From the NCBI RefSeq assembly GCF_023015905.1, contig NZ_JALKBD010000018.1, positions 1 to 64,000 on the forward strand: a stretch of 64,000 nt of DNA, written 5' to 3'. Each line of letters starts with the position of its first letter. Position 1 is the first letter of the stretch. The notes beneath the pieces were generated by a model. The model made no database searches and was not told the origin of the DNA. It saw only the letters and a program-made list of their open reading frames with translations. This stretch comes from Arenibacter sp. F20364 (GTDB taxonomy: Bacteria > Bacteroidota > Bacteroidia > Flavobacteriales > Flavobacteriaceae). This document shows positions 45,088 through 54,779 of the stretch, in pieces. Both the position numbers and the translations under genes were made by a program.

Positions 45088-46947
45088 ATGCGACAGATGA
45101 TTATGAATACCCCCATCGTATCAAACCAATTCCTGATAAAGCAGTTGCCCAAACCCACTGCATTTATCAATAAGGAATTTAAGGTTGTTCTGGCGTCGGA
45201 TAAATGGGCCGAAGATTTTAATTTCAAGGGTAAGGACTATATCGGAAAATCCATTTATGAATTGTTCGACGAAGTGAGCACTAAATGCACCAACACTTTG
45301 TTGGCATGCTTCGATGGGAAATTCCCCGAATCAAAAATTGATGTTTACCGCGACAACAGCTCAAAAGAGAAATGGTTAGAGTGGACAAACACCCCTTGGT
45401 ACGATGAGCAGGAAAACATTATTGGTGCCATTATTCAAACAGCGGACGTTACAGAAAGGATAAAAAATGAGTTAAAAACCGAAAAACTCGAATTTCAACT
45501 AAATGAAACTGGGGAACACGGTAAAATTGGTCATTGGGAATATCAAAAACTTAACGAAAAGTTTAGCTGCTGTCATATGATCCGCCGTATTCTTGAAGTG
45601 GACGATGACTTTGAAATCAATATAGACAATTCCGTAGATTTCTATAAGGCCGGCTATAGTAGGAATACCATCTCCATGGCAATTTATGCCGCTATGGAGA
45701 AAAAAACTACTTGGAACGAAAAACTACAGATCGTTACGGCAAAAGGAAATGAAAAATGGGTAAATGTTTCCGGCAAGCCCTTATATACAAATGGCGAATA
45801 TGTAGGACTCATTGGAATTGTTCAGGATATAACAGATTATGTACAAAAAGAACAAAAGACCAAAGACAACGAACACCTTTTAAAAACTTTGATCAACAAC
45901 CTGCCTTTGCAGATTTATATCAAGGATACCCAATCCAAAAAATTATTGGCCAACAAATCTGAACTGCAATTTTTAGGGATAGAAAATGAGAACGATATAA
46001 TTGGCAAGGATGATTTTGACGTATACGACAAGGCCACTGCGCAAAAATTCAGGGATGAGGATGTTGAAGTTATGATTTCCCAAAATCCAATGTTGAACAA
46101 GGAGTTAACACGCAACAACGCAGATGGCTCCGTTATTACATTTCTAACCTCAAAAATCCCTTTGATAGGGGACAATGGCGAAGTTACCGGACTTGTAGGA
46201 ATTAGCATGGATATTTCAGAACAAAAACAAAAGGAAAAAGAACTTAAAAACCTTATTTCCGTAACCTCCTCCCAAAATAAAAAGCTTATTAATTTTGCCC
46301 ATATTGTTTCACATAATTTGAGGTCACATTCTGCCAATTTTGCCATGTTATTGGATTTCTTGGGCAACGAGGAAGACGAAAAGGAAAAGTTAAGAATTAT
46401 GGATATGCTTACGGACTCTTCCAAAAACTTAATGGAAACACTTCATAATCTAAATGACATTGTTGCCATTAATACAGAGTCCAACATAATCAAGAAAGAG
46501 GTCAATTTCAATAAAAAACTGAATACTGTTCTCAAACAACTTAAAACACCGCTAAACAAGGCCAAAGCCACTGTAATATGCGAAATATCAGACGACGTTA
46601 ACATAAGCGTAGTTCCTGATTACCTAAAGAACATTTTAACAAACATAATTACCAACGCCCTTAAATATAAAAAACCCAATGTTGACCCAATAATTAAGCT
46701 AAGTGTTAATTATGTTCAAAATTATACGGTCATAAGTATTGTGGATAACGGACTTGGGCTGGATATAAAAAAATACGGAGCCAAGTTATTTGGAATGTAC
46801 AAAACCTTCCATGGCAATTCGGACGCCAAGGGTCTAGGACTATATATTACAAAGAATCAAATAGAAGCCATGAACGGTAAAATTGATGCTAATAGCCAAG
46901 TTGGTATTGGAAGCACTTTTAACTTATACTTTAATGAAAAAAATTAA
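45088..46947 (+). CDS. PAS-domain sensor histidine kinase
   Basis: This 619-residue protein has no membrane segment and begins with several PAS-type sensor regions (about 15-135, 140-260 with a PAC-like motif GLIGIVQDITDYV, and 265-385 with TGLVGISMDISEQK). The phosphoacceptor helix carries FAHIVSHNLRSHSAN near residue 409, and the C-terminal ATPase domain has NALKY, DNGLGLD and KGLGLYITKN. It is a soluble sensor of unknown signal. Its gene overlaps the following response regulator gene by 14 bases, so the two form a pair. Confidence 0.92.
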   Translation: MRQMIMNTPIVSNQFLIKQLPKPTAFINKEFKVVLASDKWAEDFNFKGKDYIGKSIYELFDEVSTKCTNTLLACFDGKFPESKIDVYRDNSSKEKWLEWTNTPWYDEQENIIGAIIQTADVTERIKNELKTEKLEFQLNETGEHGKIGHWEYQKLNEKFSCCHMIRRILEVDDDFEINIDNSVDFYKAGYSRNTISMAIYAAMEKKTTWNEKLQIVTAKGNEKWVNVSGKPLYTNGEYVGLIGIVQDITDYVQKEQKTKDNEHLLKTLINNLPLQIYIKDTQSKKLLANKSELQFLGIENENDIIGKDDFDVYDKATAQKFRDEDVEVMISQNPMLNKELTRNNADGSVITFLTSKIPLIGDNGEVTGLVGISMDISEQKQKEKELKNLISVTSSQNKKLINFAHIVSHNLRSHSANFAMLLDFLGNEEDEKEKLRIMDMLTDSSKNLMETLHNLNDIVAINTESNIIKKEVNFNKKLNTVLKQLKTPLNKAKATVICEISDDVNISVVPDYLKNILTNIITNALKYKKPNVDPIIKLSVNYVQNYTVISIVDNGLGLDIKKYGAKLFGMYKTFHGNSDAKGLGLYITKNQIEAMNGKIDANSQVGIGSTFNLYFNEKN

Positions 46948-47344
46948 TTCAATATTCATTGTCGATGATGACCCGATAACCGTTTACGGAATTAAAAAAA
47001 TATTGACTTCCGTTGCCAGTTGCGATGCCATTTTCGAATTCAAAAATGGTCAAATGGCAATTGATCGAATTAAGAAAATGATTATCGAAAAAGCGGAACT
47101 TCCCTCATTAATATTTTTGGACATCAACATGCCCATTATGGATGGATGGGAATTTTTGGAAGAGTTTATTAAATTACCTCTAAAAAATAGCGTCAACATA
47201 AATATTGTCACCTCCTCTATAGACCAATACGACAAGGATAAAGCGGAGAATTTCAAATCCTTGACACACCACAGCATTCTTTTTAACAGTAAACCTATCC
47301 GAAGGACTGAAATAGAAGAAATTACCGCTGCCATTTCTGTTTAA
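46934..47344 (+). CDS. Single-domain response regulator
   Basis: The 136-residue protein is a receiver domain only. The acidic pocket IVDDDP (near 9-14), the phosphoacceptor Asp near 62 in FLDINMPIMDGWEF, and the switch residues Thr/Ser in VTSSID and Lys in SKPIR are present. No output domain exists, so it should act by protein contact, as in other flavobacterial pairs with HNLR-type kinases. The ATG at 46934 overlaps the kinase stop and gives the normal receiver start. Confidence 0.9.
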   Translation: MKKINSIFIVDDDPITVYGIKKILTSVASCDAIFEFKNGQMAIDRIKKMIIEKAELPSLIFLDINMPIMDGWEFLEEFIKLPLKNSVNINIVTSSIDQYDKDKAENFKSLTHHSILFNSKPIRRTEIEEITAAISV

Positions 47345-47487
47345 TACCCAAGTTTTAGCTAACTTTGAATTCTTGAAGATTATTTTTGGCCCCCTTTAGT
47401 TAAAGAATAAAATCCATATACAACCTAATCTTCCGACTGAACATCAAAGTCCGTTTTTTTTGAGTTTTAAACAATCTATAACGTAGC

Positions 47488-49233
47488 ATGAAACTTCTGG
47501 TAAGACTTTTTTTACTGCTTTGTCTTATTTCTTGCGAGACCAAAAAAGAAAGAAAAATTGAAAACATTAGAACTGTTTTTGAGCGCAGCAATGGAGAAGA
47601 AACTGCAACATACCTTCAAATAATAGACTTCTACATTCAACTTGCCAAGGAATTTCCCGAAATAAACATACAGATCATAGGCAATACCGATAGTGGCAAT
47701 CCCCTCCATGTGGTGACTTACAATCCGGATGCCGATTTTAATTTTCAAAAAATTGGAAGGGACAAGAGCATCCTATTCATAAATAACGGCATACATCCCG
47801 GGGAAAGCGATGGCATAGATGCAACCATGCTTTTATTCAGGGATTTAGTATTAAAAAATATAGATGCTCCCATGAATACAGTTGTAGTCACCATCCCAAT
47901 TTACAATGTTGGCGGAGCATTAAATAGAAATTCTACATCCAGGGTAAATCAAAATGGCCCTAAATCATATGGTTTTAGAGGCAACGCAAAAAATTATGAC
48001 CTTAATCGCGATTTTATAAAAGTAGATACCAAAAACGCCCATACTTTTGCCAAAATTTTTCATTTAATAAAACCGGATATATTTATAGACAACCATGTAA
48101 GCAATGGGGCGGACTATCAATACACACTTACCCACCTATTTACCCAGCATAATAAACTAGGAGGTGAATTAGGCGATTACCTTCACAATGAGATGATGCC
48201 CACGCTTGAGAATTCGTTGAAAGAGGCGAATTGGGACATTACCCCCTATGTAAATGTTTTTAATCAAGTACCCGAAAAAGGTTTTTCCCAATTTATGGAC
48301 TATCCAAGATATTCTACAGGATATACCACCCTTTGGAACACCTTGGGACTTATGATCGAAACCCATATGCTTAAACCCTACAAACAAAGGGTAGAAGGGG
48401 TCTACGCCCTCATGACAAAAATCCTGGAAATATCGGAGAGGGACTACGAAAAAATTAAAGATCTAAGGGAAGATACTTTTGAAGTATATCTAGAAAGACA
48501 AAACTACCCATTACAATGGGCCATTGACACCACCAAAAGAACCATCTTGGAATTCAAGGGTTATGAAGCTGATGAATTTAATAGCGAAATAACAGGCTTC
48601 CCAAGGCTAAAATACAATAGAAACAGACCCTTTGTAAAAGAAGTTGAATATCAAAACTTTTACAAACCCGTACATGAGGTAGAAATTCCCAAGGCATATG
48701 TTATAAAGAAAGGATGGGACAAAATAATAGATTTACTAACAGTGAACCAGATAAGCTTTAAGACCTTAAAGCAAGATACTTCCTTGGCCGTAGAATCTTA
48801 TAAAATTGATAGTTTTAGTACCGCTGAGAATGCATACGAAGGGCATTACCCACATTACAATACCAAGGTACAGCGCACAAACGAAAAAGTTAATTTTACG
48901 GCTGGGGACATCTGGGTCCCTACCAACCAAAAAGGCCTGCGCTATTTGTTGGAGACCTTGGAGCCCGAGGCTACGGACTCTTTCTTTAATTGGAATTTCT
49001 TTGATGCTATTTTACAACAAAAAGAAGGTTTCTCCCCATATGTTTTCGAAGATGTTGCATTAGAGATCCTTCAGGAGAACGAAGAAATGAAAAGTCAGTT
49101 TGTTCTAAAAAAAGAAATCGACAGTACTTTTGCCAGAGATTGGTACGCTCAACTGGATTGGATATACAAACGGTCCAAATACTATGAACCGGAACATATG
49201 CAATATCCTGTGTATCGAATCCTAAAGGAATAA
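47488..49233 (+). CDS. M14 family zinc carboxypeptidase-like lipoprotein
   Basis: The 581-residue protein starts with a lipoprotein signal (LLCLISC, Cys at about 14). The peptidase domain shows HPGESDG, whose His and Glu bind zinc, then LNRDFIKVDTKNAHTF and the third ligand in DIFIDNHVSNG; a catalytic-type Glu lies in LMIETHM. A C-terminal extension of about 250 residues follows. It probably trims peptides at the outer membrane or in the periplasm; the substrate is unknown. It ends 4 bases before the converging Nudix gene. Confidence 0.85.
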   Translation: MKLLVRLFLLLCLISCETKKERKIENIRTVFERSNGEETATYLQIIDFYIQLAKEFPEINIQIIGNTDSGNPLHVVTYNPDADFNFQKIGRDKSILFINNGIHPGESDGIDATMLLFRDLVLKNIDAPMNTVVVTIPIYNVGGALNRNSTSRVNQNGPKSYGFRGNAKNYDLNRDFIKVDTKNAHTFAKIFHLIKPDIFIDNHVSNGADYQYTLTHLFTQHNKLGGELGDYLHNEMMPTLENSLKEANWDITPYVNVFNQVPEKGFSQFMDYPRYSTGYTTLWNTLGLMIETHMLKPYKQRVEGVYALMTKILEISERDYEKIKDLREDTFEVYLERQNYPLQWAIDTTKRTILEFKGYEADEFNSEITGFPRLKYNRNRPFVKEVEYQNFYKPVHEVEIPKAYVIKKGWDKIIDLLTVNQISFKTLKQDTSLAVESYKIDSFSTAENAYEGHYPHYNTKVQRTNEKVNFTAGDIWVPTNQKGLRYLLETLEPEATDSFFNWNFFDAILQQKEGFSPYVFEDVALEILQENEEMKSQFVLKKEIDSTFARDWYAQLDWIYKRSKYYEPEHMQYPVYRILKE

Positions 49234-49237
49234 TCCT

Positions 49238-49825
49238 TTAATCCTCAAATAGAATTTTAATATTGGCATAAGAATTTTCCAACGCCTTTTTAATTTTTTC
49301 AGGGCCTTTCCATTTTACTTTTTCTATTCCCTCCGAGCTCTCGCCTACCAAAACCCCTTTATAATTGGTTTTCATAGCAAACCAATGCACTTCCTTTAAT
49401 TTATAACCTCCATTCCTCTTAAAAAGGTGATAGGTGGTCCTTAGAAAATTTTCTATAACCAAACCCTTTACCCCTGTTTCCTCTTCAACCTCGCGCAAGG
49501 CACATTCCTCAATAGTTTCACCCTTGTCCAGCTTCCCTTTCGGCAGATCCCATTTATCGTTACGATAAATGAAGAGCACTTTCCCCTCCTTGTTGGTCAC
49601 CACTCCTCCAGCGGCGACCACCAAAGGTATTCTTTTGGAAAATTTCTTTAAAATCTCCTCATTATTTGGATGATAAATAAAAGCTTGACTAAGCTTTTTG
49701 CTGGCCAAGGAGTCGATTGCTTCATTAATAGCAGACCCGTTCAACAAAAAATATTTATTATTTGCCGTATCCGATAATTTATTTGTTAAAATCAGAGGTG
49801 ACTCATTAACAAAAACTTTATACAT
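49238..49825 (-). CDS. Nudix hydrolase
   Basis: With the start at 49825 the protein has 195 residues. The Nudix box GKLDKGETIEECALREVEEETG is complete in the middle of the protein, preceded by a flavobacterial N-terminal region of about 80 residues (MYKVFVNESPLILT). It hydrolyses a nucleoside diphosphate linked to some moiety; the substrate cannot be read from the sequence. The start lies only 7 bases from the start of the divergent pyrE, so the promoters must overlap each other's coding sequence. Confidence 0.88.
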   Translation of the reverse strand: MYKVFVNESPLILTNKLSDTANNKYFLLNGSAINEAIDSLASKKLSQAFIYHPNNEEILKKFSKRIPLVVAAGGVVTNKEGKVLFIYRNDKWDLPKGKLDKGETIEECALREVEEETGVKGLVIENFLRTTYHLFKRNGGYKLKEVHWFAMKTNYKGVLVGESSEGIEKVKWKGPEKIKKALENSYANIKILFED

Positions 49826-49828
49826 TTG
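49821..49828 (+). promoter_or_regulatory. Candidate -7 element for pyrE
   Basis: TACATTTG ends 4 bases before the pyrE ATG and includes the Nudix start codon on the other strand. The pyrE mRNA would be leaderless or nearly so. The -33 element is weak. Confidence 0.45.
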
Positions 49829-49832
49829 CGTC

Positions 49833-50474
49833 ATGGTTTTAGATAAAGACACTGCCAAAAAAACAGCAGAGCTTCTGCTACAAATTAATGCAATAAAGTT
49901 GAAACCTGAAAATCCATTTACATGGGCATCAGGATGGAAATCTCCAATTTATTGTGATAATAGGATAATTCTCTCATACCCAAGCATTAGAAATTATGTC
50001 AGGGAAGAAATGGCAAAGCAAGTAGAAAGCCTGTACGGCAAGCCAGATGTGATTGCCGGAGTGGCCACAGGAGCCATAGGTATCGGGATGCTGGTTGCCG
50101 AATATTTAGGGCTACCTTTTATATATGTTAGGCCTGAAGCCAAGTCCCACGGACGTCAAAACCAAATAGAAGGTCGTTTGGAGGCCAATCAGAGTGTTGT
50201 GGTCATTGAAGACTTGATCAGTACAGGAAAAAGCAGTCTAAATGCCGTAGAAGCCCTTAAAACAAGTGGGGCAAATGTAAAAGGAATGCTCGCCATTTTT
50301 ACTTATGGATTTGATCTGGCCAATGACAACTTTAAGAAATACGGCTTGGACCTACATACTTTGAGCAATTACGACTATTTAATTCAACAAGCTTCGGATA
50401 CAAACTATATTCAAGAAAATCAATTAAAAACATTATTAGAGTGGAAAAGTAGCCCCTCTACCTGGCAATCTTAA
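49833..50474 (+). CDS. pyrE: Orotate phosphoribosyltransferase
   Basis: The 213-residue enzyme makes orotidine monophosphate from orotate and PRPP. The PRPP motif VVVIEDLISTGKSS, the loop YVRPEAKSHGRQNQIEG and the N-terminal FTWASGWKSPIYCDNR are typical. The ATG at 49833 was preferred over in-frame codons upstream, which lie inside the Nudix gene. It is followed after 3 bases by the SRPBCC gene. Confidence 0.95.
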   Translation: MVLDKDTAKKTAELLLQINAIKLKPENPFTWASGWKSPIYCDNRIILSYPSIRNYVREEMAKQVESLYGKPDVIAGVATGAIGIGMLVAEYLGLPFIYVRPEAKSHGRQNQIEGRLEANQSVVVIEDLISTGKSSLNAVEALKTSGANVKGMLAIFTYGFDLANDNFKKYGLDLHTLSNYDYLIQQASDTNYIQENQLKTLLEWKSSPSTWQS

Positions 50475-50477
50475 AAT

Positions 50478-50870
50478 ATGTATTTAGAAACACCCAAGAA
50501 AAAAGTTAATAAAAGCGGTAAGGAAGTTTTTGAATTTCTAAACGATGTAAAGAATTTTGAGACCTTAATGCCCGAAAACATTGATAAGTTTCAAGTTATC
50601 AATGAAAATAGATTTTTGTTTGCACTAAAGGGAATGCCCGAAATTGTACTTCAAAAGAAACAGCAAACACCTCATACGCAACTGATATTGGGAGCTGCCA
50701 GTGAAAAATTACCCTTTACCCTAACCGCCGATATTACAGCAATAAATGAGCATGAAAGTGAGGTGACCCTAAGTTTTGAAGGGGAATTCAATGCTATGAT
50801 GGCCATGATGATAAAATCGCCAATCAACAATTTTATAGGGACACTGTCCGAGAATCTCGCCAAAATATAA
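50478..50870 (+). CDS. SRPBCC family protein
   Basis: The 130-residue protein has the START/SRPBCC pattern: YLETPKKKVNKSGKEVFEFLNDVKNFETLMPENIDKF at its start, a beta-sheet middle, and the long C-terminal helix PINNFIGTLSENLAKI. Such folds bind hydrophobic ligands. It lies 3 bases after pyrE, an arrangement I recall from other flavobacteria, but its role is unknown. Confidence 0.8.
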   Translation: MYLETPKKKVNKSGKEVFEFLNDVKNFETLMPENIDKFQVINENRFLFALKGMPEIVLQKKQQTPHTQLILGAASEKLPFTLTADITAINEHESEVTLSFEGEFNAMMAMMIKSPINNFIGTLSENLAKI

Positions 50871-50896
50871 GCTTGGTTTTCTTTTGGACACAACGA

Positions 50897-51628
50897 TCAA
50901 TAAAGAAGTTTTACTTCCTTGAGATTAAATTCCTCTAGTACGTTGTCTTCCAGTAAAATCTTTAATTTCCCTGTACTGGAAACGCCTTTTATAAAGCCCA
51001 TAAAAATTTGATCATCCTGATTTTTAAAGGTGGACGGCTTATCCTTTCTAAAAAGTCTACTCTCATAACGTTCAACAAGATCTTTCCTATCCCCTGCCCC
51101 GCTGTTCCCGAGCAAGTCTTTTAAATTTTCCACAATTTTGGAGAGTAGTTCATCCAGATCCAACGATCTTCCCAATAACAATTTTAAGGATGACACATTG
51201 GGGAGATTATTGAAGGTCAATTGATTTACATTTAAACCTATTCCAACAATAGACGCCTGAATATGCTGTCCAGATAAAATATTTTCAATTAGAATTCCAC
51301 AAATTTTGCAATGTCCTGACATAATGTCGTTAGGCCATTTAATCTTTAAATCAGGTACTTGCAGTAGGCTTAATGCTTCATAAATTGCCAGTGAAACATA
51401 AATGTTCAATAGAAATTGCTCTGAGACCAATCTGTCAATTGACTTTACTAAAACACTAAAAGTCAGGTTCTTACCGGGTTCTGAAAGCCAATTTGTCCCC
51501 ATTTGCCCACGCCCCTTTAATTGGGTATGTGCCATAACCACCGTGAAATCCCCAATTTTATTATTGAACATCAAATCCTTTAAATAGGCATTTGTGGAGT
51601 CCGTGGCACTAAGTTTGATTAATTGCAT
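50897..51628 (-). CDS. birA: Biotin--[acetyl-CoA-carboxylase] ligase
   Basis: This 243-residue enzyme attaches biotin to carrier proteins such as acetyl-CoA carboxylase and pyruvate carboxylase. The biotin-binding motif KGRGQMGTNWLSEPGKNLTFS (about 39-58), KWPNDI (about 98-103) and GIGLNVN are clear. It lacks the N-terminal DNA-binding domain of E. coli BirA, so it is not expected to act as a repressor. It is divergent from rsfS. Confidence 0.94.
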   Translation of the reverse strand: MQLIKLSATDSTNAYLKDLMFNNKIGDFTVVMAHTQLKGRGQMGTNWLSEPGKNLTFSVLVKSIDRLVSEQFLLNIYVSLAIYEALSLLQVPDLKIKWPNDIMSGHCKICGILIENILSGQHIQASIVGIGLNVNQLTFNNLPNVSSLKLLLGRSLDLDELLSKIVENLKDLLGNSGAGDRKDLVERYESRLFRKDKPSTFKNQDDQIFMGFIKGVSSTGKLKILLEDNVLEEFNLKEVKLLY

Positions 51629-51693
51629 TTACAATCTTATGATTATTATATAATGTATTGTTAAAAACAATAGTTAAAAAAACAAAAAAATAA

Positions 51694-51701
51694 TAACTTT
51701 G
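51694..51701 (+). promoter_or_regulatory. Candidate -7 element for rsfS
   Basis: TAACTTTG lies 20 bases before the rsfS ATG in a very AT-rich divergent promoter region. The -33 element is not clear. Confidence 0.4.
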
Positions 51702-51721
51702 TAAAAATTTAAAATTTTTGA

Positions 51722-52099
51722 ATGCAAAAAAGGAAAAGTAGCGCAGATGAGTTAATTGCCTTAATTTTAAGTGGAATAGAAGAGGTTAAAGGAAATGACA
51801 TTAATTTACTTGATCTTAGAGATATTGAGAATACCGTTTGTGACTACTTTATTATTTGTAATGGTACTTCCAACACACATGTAAACGCCATTGTAGGCTC
51901 CATCCAAAAAACCGTAAGTAAAGCAATTCAAGACAAACCTTGGCATGTAGAAGGTTCGGATAATGCTGAATGGATTTTGATGGACTACGTAAACGTAGTA
52001 GTACATGTATTTCAAAAACAAGTTAGAGAATATTATGATATCGAAGGACTTTGGGGAGATGCCAAAGTAACCTCAGTTGAAAGTAGCTTCAATAAGTAA
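51722..52099 (+). CDS. rsfS: Ribosome silencing factor
   Basis: The 125-residue protein binds ribosomal protein L14 and blocks subunit joining under nutrient limitation. The family core is visible: DINLLDLRDIENTVCDYFIICNGTSNTHVNAI and WHVEGSDNAEWILMDYVNVVVHVFQKQVREYYDIEGLWGDA. It is the first gene of a run that continues with ftsH after 9 bases. Confidence 0.95.
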   Translation: MQKRKSSADELIALILSGIEEVKGNDINLLDLRDIENTVCDYFIICNGTSNTHVNAIVGSIQKTVSKAIQDKPWHVEGSDNAEWILMDYVNVVVHVFQKQVREYYDIEGLWGDAKVTSVESSFNK

Positions 52100-52108
52100 A
52101 AAAAAATA

Positions 52109-54106
52109 ATGGCAAAAGAAAATAATACAGGTCCCAAAAAACCCAAATTCAATACTTGGTGGATATATGGCGTAATAGCGATATTATTAATTGGTTTTCA
52201 ATTCTTTGGTAGCGGAAACTTCGCGAATACCAAAAAAGCTAGTACCTCCGAGCTTCAAGAGTACCTAAGAAATGGGGATATTAGAAAAATATTGGTAATC
52301 ACCAATACTAGACAAGCCAAAATCTTCCTTACCGAAGAGGCTTTAAATAAGGAGGTTCACAAGGATGTCTCCGATCAGCCCTTTTCATTGACGGCCACCG
52401 CCACACCACAGTATGTTGTAAACTACGGTGACCAACAGAACTTTGAAAATGAGATCAATGACATTAAAAAAGAAAACAATTTAGACACGGAGCTTACGTA
52501 CGACCAAGAATCGAATGTACTGACAGAACTCCTTTTAACCTTGTTGCCATTTGTACTGATCATAGGTATATGGATCTATTTAATGCGCCGTATGTCCGGT
52601 GGAGCCGGTGGTGGTGCTGGTGGTCAGATTTTCAATATCGGAAAGTCCAAAGCCAAATTATTTGACGAAAAAACAGATACAAGAACTTCATTCAAGGACG
52701 TTGCCGGGTTGGAAGGTGCCAAGGAAGAAGTAGAGGAAATTGTCGAATTCCTAAGAAATCCGGATAAATATACCTCCTTAGGGGGGAAAATTCCCAAAGG
52801 CGCCTTATTGGTAGGACCTCCAGGAACTGGTAAAACCTTATTGGCAAAAGCCGTTGCAGGGGAAGCAAAAGTTCCTTTCTTTTCGCTTTCAGGTTCAGAT
52901 TTCGTGGAAATGTTCGTGGGAGTAGGAGCCTCTAGGGTAAGGGACCTATTTAAACAAGCCAAAGATAAATCACCCGCCATTATTTTTATCGATGAGATCG
53001 ACGCCATTGGTAGAGCCAGAGGCAAGAACAATTTCACCGGTTCCAATGACGAAAGGGAAAACACCTTGAACCAATTACTAACGGAAATGGATGGTTTTGG
53101 TACCAATACCAACGTTATCGTTTTGGCTGCAACCAACCGTGCAGATGTTTTGGACAAAGCATTAATGAGAGCAGGCCGATTTGATAGACAGATATACGTT
53201 GATCTACCGGACATCAGGGAGAGGAAAGAAATTTTCGAAGTTCACCTTAGACCTATAAAAACAGCAGAAACTTTGGATTTGGATTTTCTGGCCAAACAAA
53301 CTCCAGGTTTTTCTGGTGCGGATATTGCCAATGTTTGTAATGAGGCGGCATTGATCGCAGCACGTAAAGAGAAAAAGGCTGTTACCAAACAAGATTTCTT
53401 GGATGCCGTGGACAGAATTGTTGGCGGTCTTGAAAAAAAGAACAAAATAATTACTCCCGGAGAAAAGGAAACAATTGCGTATCATGAAGCCGGACATGCC
53501 ACGGTAAGCTGGATGTTGGAACATGCAGCACCACTGGTAAAAGTAACAATAGTACCTAGAGGGCAATCTTTAGGGGCCGCTTGGTATTTGCCTGAAGAAC
53601 GCCTAATTGTTCGCCCGGAACAAATGAAAGATGAAATGTGCGCTACCTTGGGCGGAAGGGCTGCCGAAAAAGTAATCTTCAACAAAATATCAACGGGCGC
53701 TCTCAGCGATTTGGAGAAGGTAACCAAACAGGCCAGGGCCATGGTAACTATCTATGGTTTAAATGATGAAATCGGCAATCTCACCTATTACGACTCATCA
53801 GGTCAAAATGAATATGGTTTCTCCAAACCGTATAGCGAACAAACAGCATTGACCATTGACAAGGAGATTTCAAAGCTTATTGAGGAGCAGTACAAAAGGG
53901 CGGTTGAATTATTGTCGAAAAACAAAGATAAACTTACGGAATTAGCGCAACGTTTATTGGAAAAAGAAGTTATATTTAAAGACGATTTGGAAAAGATATT
54001 TGGTAAGCGTCCTTTTGAAAAAGACAAAAGAATGGAAGCTGAGGAAGCAGCCGAAAAAGAGGAAAAAGCCAATAAGGATCTTCCTAAATCGGAAACAGAA
54101 AAATAA
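52109..54106 (+). CDS. ftsH: ATP-dependent zinc metalloprotease FtsH
   Basis: The 665-residue membrane protease degrades misfolded membrane proteins and short-lived regulators. It has an N-terminal membrane helix (about 16-34), a periplasmic domain, a second helix (about 139-159), the AAA module with Walker A GPPGTGKT (236-243), Walker B IIFIDEIDAI (291-300) and the arginine fingers in MRAGRFDRQ, and the zinc site HEAGH (459-463). The C-terminus is lysine- and glutamate-rich. Confidence 0.98.
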   Translation: MAKENNTGPKKPKFNTWWIYGVIAILLIGFQFFGSGNFANTKKASTSELQEYLRNGDIRKILVITNTRQAKIFLTEEALNKEVHKDVSDQPFSLTATATPQYVVNYGDQQNFENEINDIKKENNLDTELTYDQESNVLTELLLTLLPFVLIIGIWIYLMRRMSGGAGGGAGGQIFNIGKSKAKLFDEKTDTRTSFKDVAGLEGAKEEVEEIVEFLRNPDKYTSLGGKIPKGALLVGPPGTGKTLLAKAVAGEAKVPFFSLSGSDFVEMFVGVGASRVRDLFKQAKDKSPAIIFIDEIDAIGRARGKNNFTGSNDERENTLNQLLTEMDGFGTNTNVIVLAATNRADVLDKALMRAGRFDRQIYVDLPDIRERKEIFEVHLRPIKTAETLDLDFLAKQTPGFSGADIANVCNEAALIAARKEKKAVTKQDFLDAVDRIVGGLEKKNKIITPGEKETIAYHEAGHATVSWMLEHAAPLVKVTIVPRGQSLGAAWYLPEERLIVRPEQMKDEMCATLGGRAAEKVIFNKISTGALSDLEKVTKQARAMVTIYGLNDEIGNLTYYDSSGQNEYGFSKPYSEQTALTIDKEISKLIEEQYKRAVELLSKNKDKLTELAQRLLEKEVIFKDDLEKIFGKRPFEKDKRMEAEEAAEKEEKANKDLPKSETEK

Positions 54107-54166
54107 AACAATAAATAATTCGTTGTTTCTAAATATCTAGGAACTTAAGGAACCATTTAAATATTA

Positions 54167-54778
54167 ATGGGATTATTTGATAAACTTTTCGGGGGAGGAA
54201 AAAAAAGGGTTTCCAAAGAAACCGTGGAAACGAGAGGGCAGCATATGCCCGACTTAAACATTCCTGTTGACGAAAAGTTTACCATTAATTTTAAACACAA
54301 CGGGGGAAAGTTCTTGTATTGCGATTCCATCAATGAAGTGTTCAGTAATTTGGACAATATTATCATTGAAAATAAATGGCAGGACCAAACTTTTTTTTCA
54401 ATGGATAAAAGATTGGAAGAAAAGTTTTCCAAACAGGAAATAAATTTCACCAACCTGCCTAATAAAAGTGAAATATTTTTCACCACCTGCGAGCATCTGA
54501 TTGCCCAAAATGGCTCCATTTTAGTTTGTTCCAATCAATTGAAAGAAAGAAAACTTCACGAATTACCTTCAAATGTTATTGTTTTTGCCACTACCAGCCA
54601 AATGGTCGAATCTATTGGAGAGGGACTAAAAACGATAAAGAAAAAGTATCAAAATGTAATTCCCGCCAACATTACCACCATTAAACATTTTCAACCTACG
54701 GCTGAAAATTCGCACGATTTCTTAACTTACGGAAGTAGTTCTAAAAATCTTTATCTTTTACTTCTGGAAGACTTATAA
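54167..54778 (+). CDS. LUD domain protein
   Basis: This 203-residue protein fits the LUD (lactate utilisation, LutB/LutC, DUF162) fold, with SEIFFTTCEHLIAQNGSILVCSNQLKERKLHELPSNVIVFATTSQMV as its core. It lacks the iron-sulfur domain of LutB and no lut operon is present. In Bacteroidota this gene regularly lies between ftsH and cdsA, so the role is probably unrelated to lactate. It is followed by cdsA after 1 base. Confidence 0.78.
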   Translation: MGLFDKLFGGGKKRVSKETVETRGQHMPDLNIPVDEKFTINFKHNGGKFLYCDSINEVFSNLDNIIIENKWQDQTFFSMDKRLEEKFSKQEINFTNLPNKSEIFFTTCEHLIAQNGSILVCSNQLKERKLHELPSNVIVFATTSQMVESIGEGLKTIKKKYQNVIPANITTIKHFQPTAENSHDFLTYGSSSKNLYLLLLEDL

Positions 54779-54779
54779 C

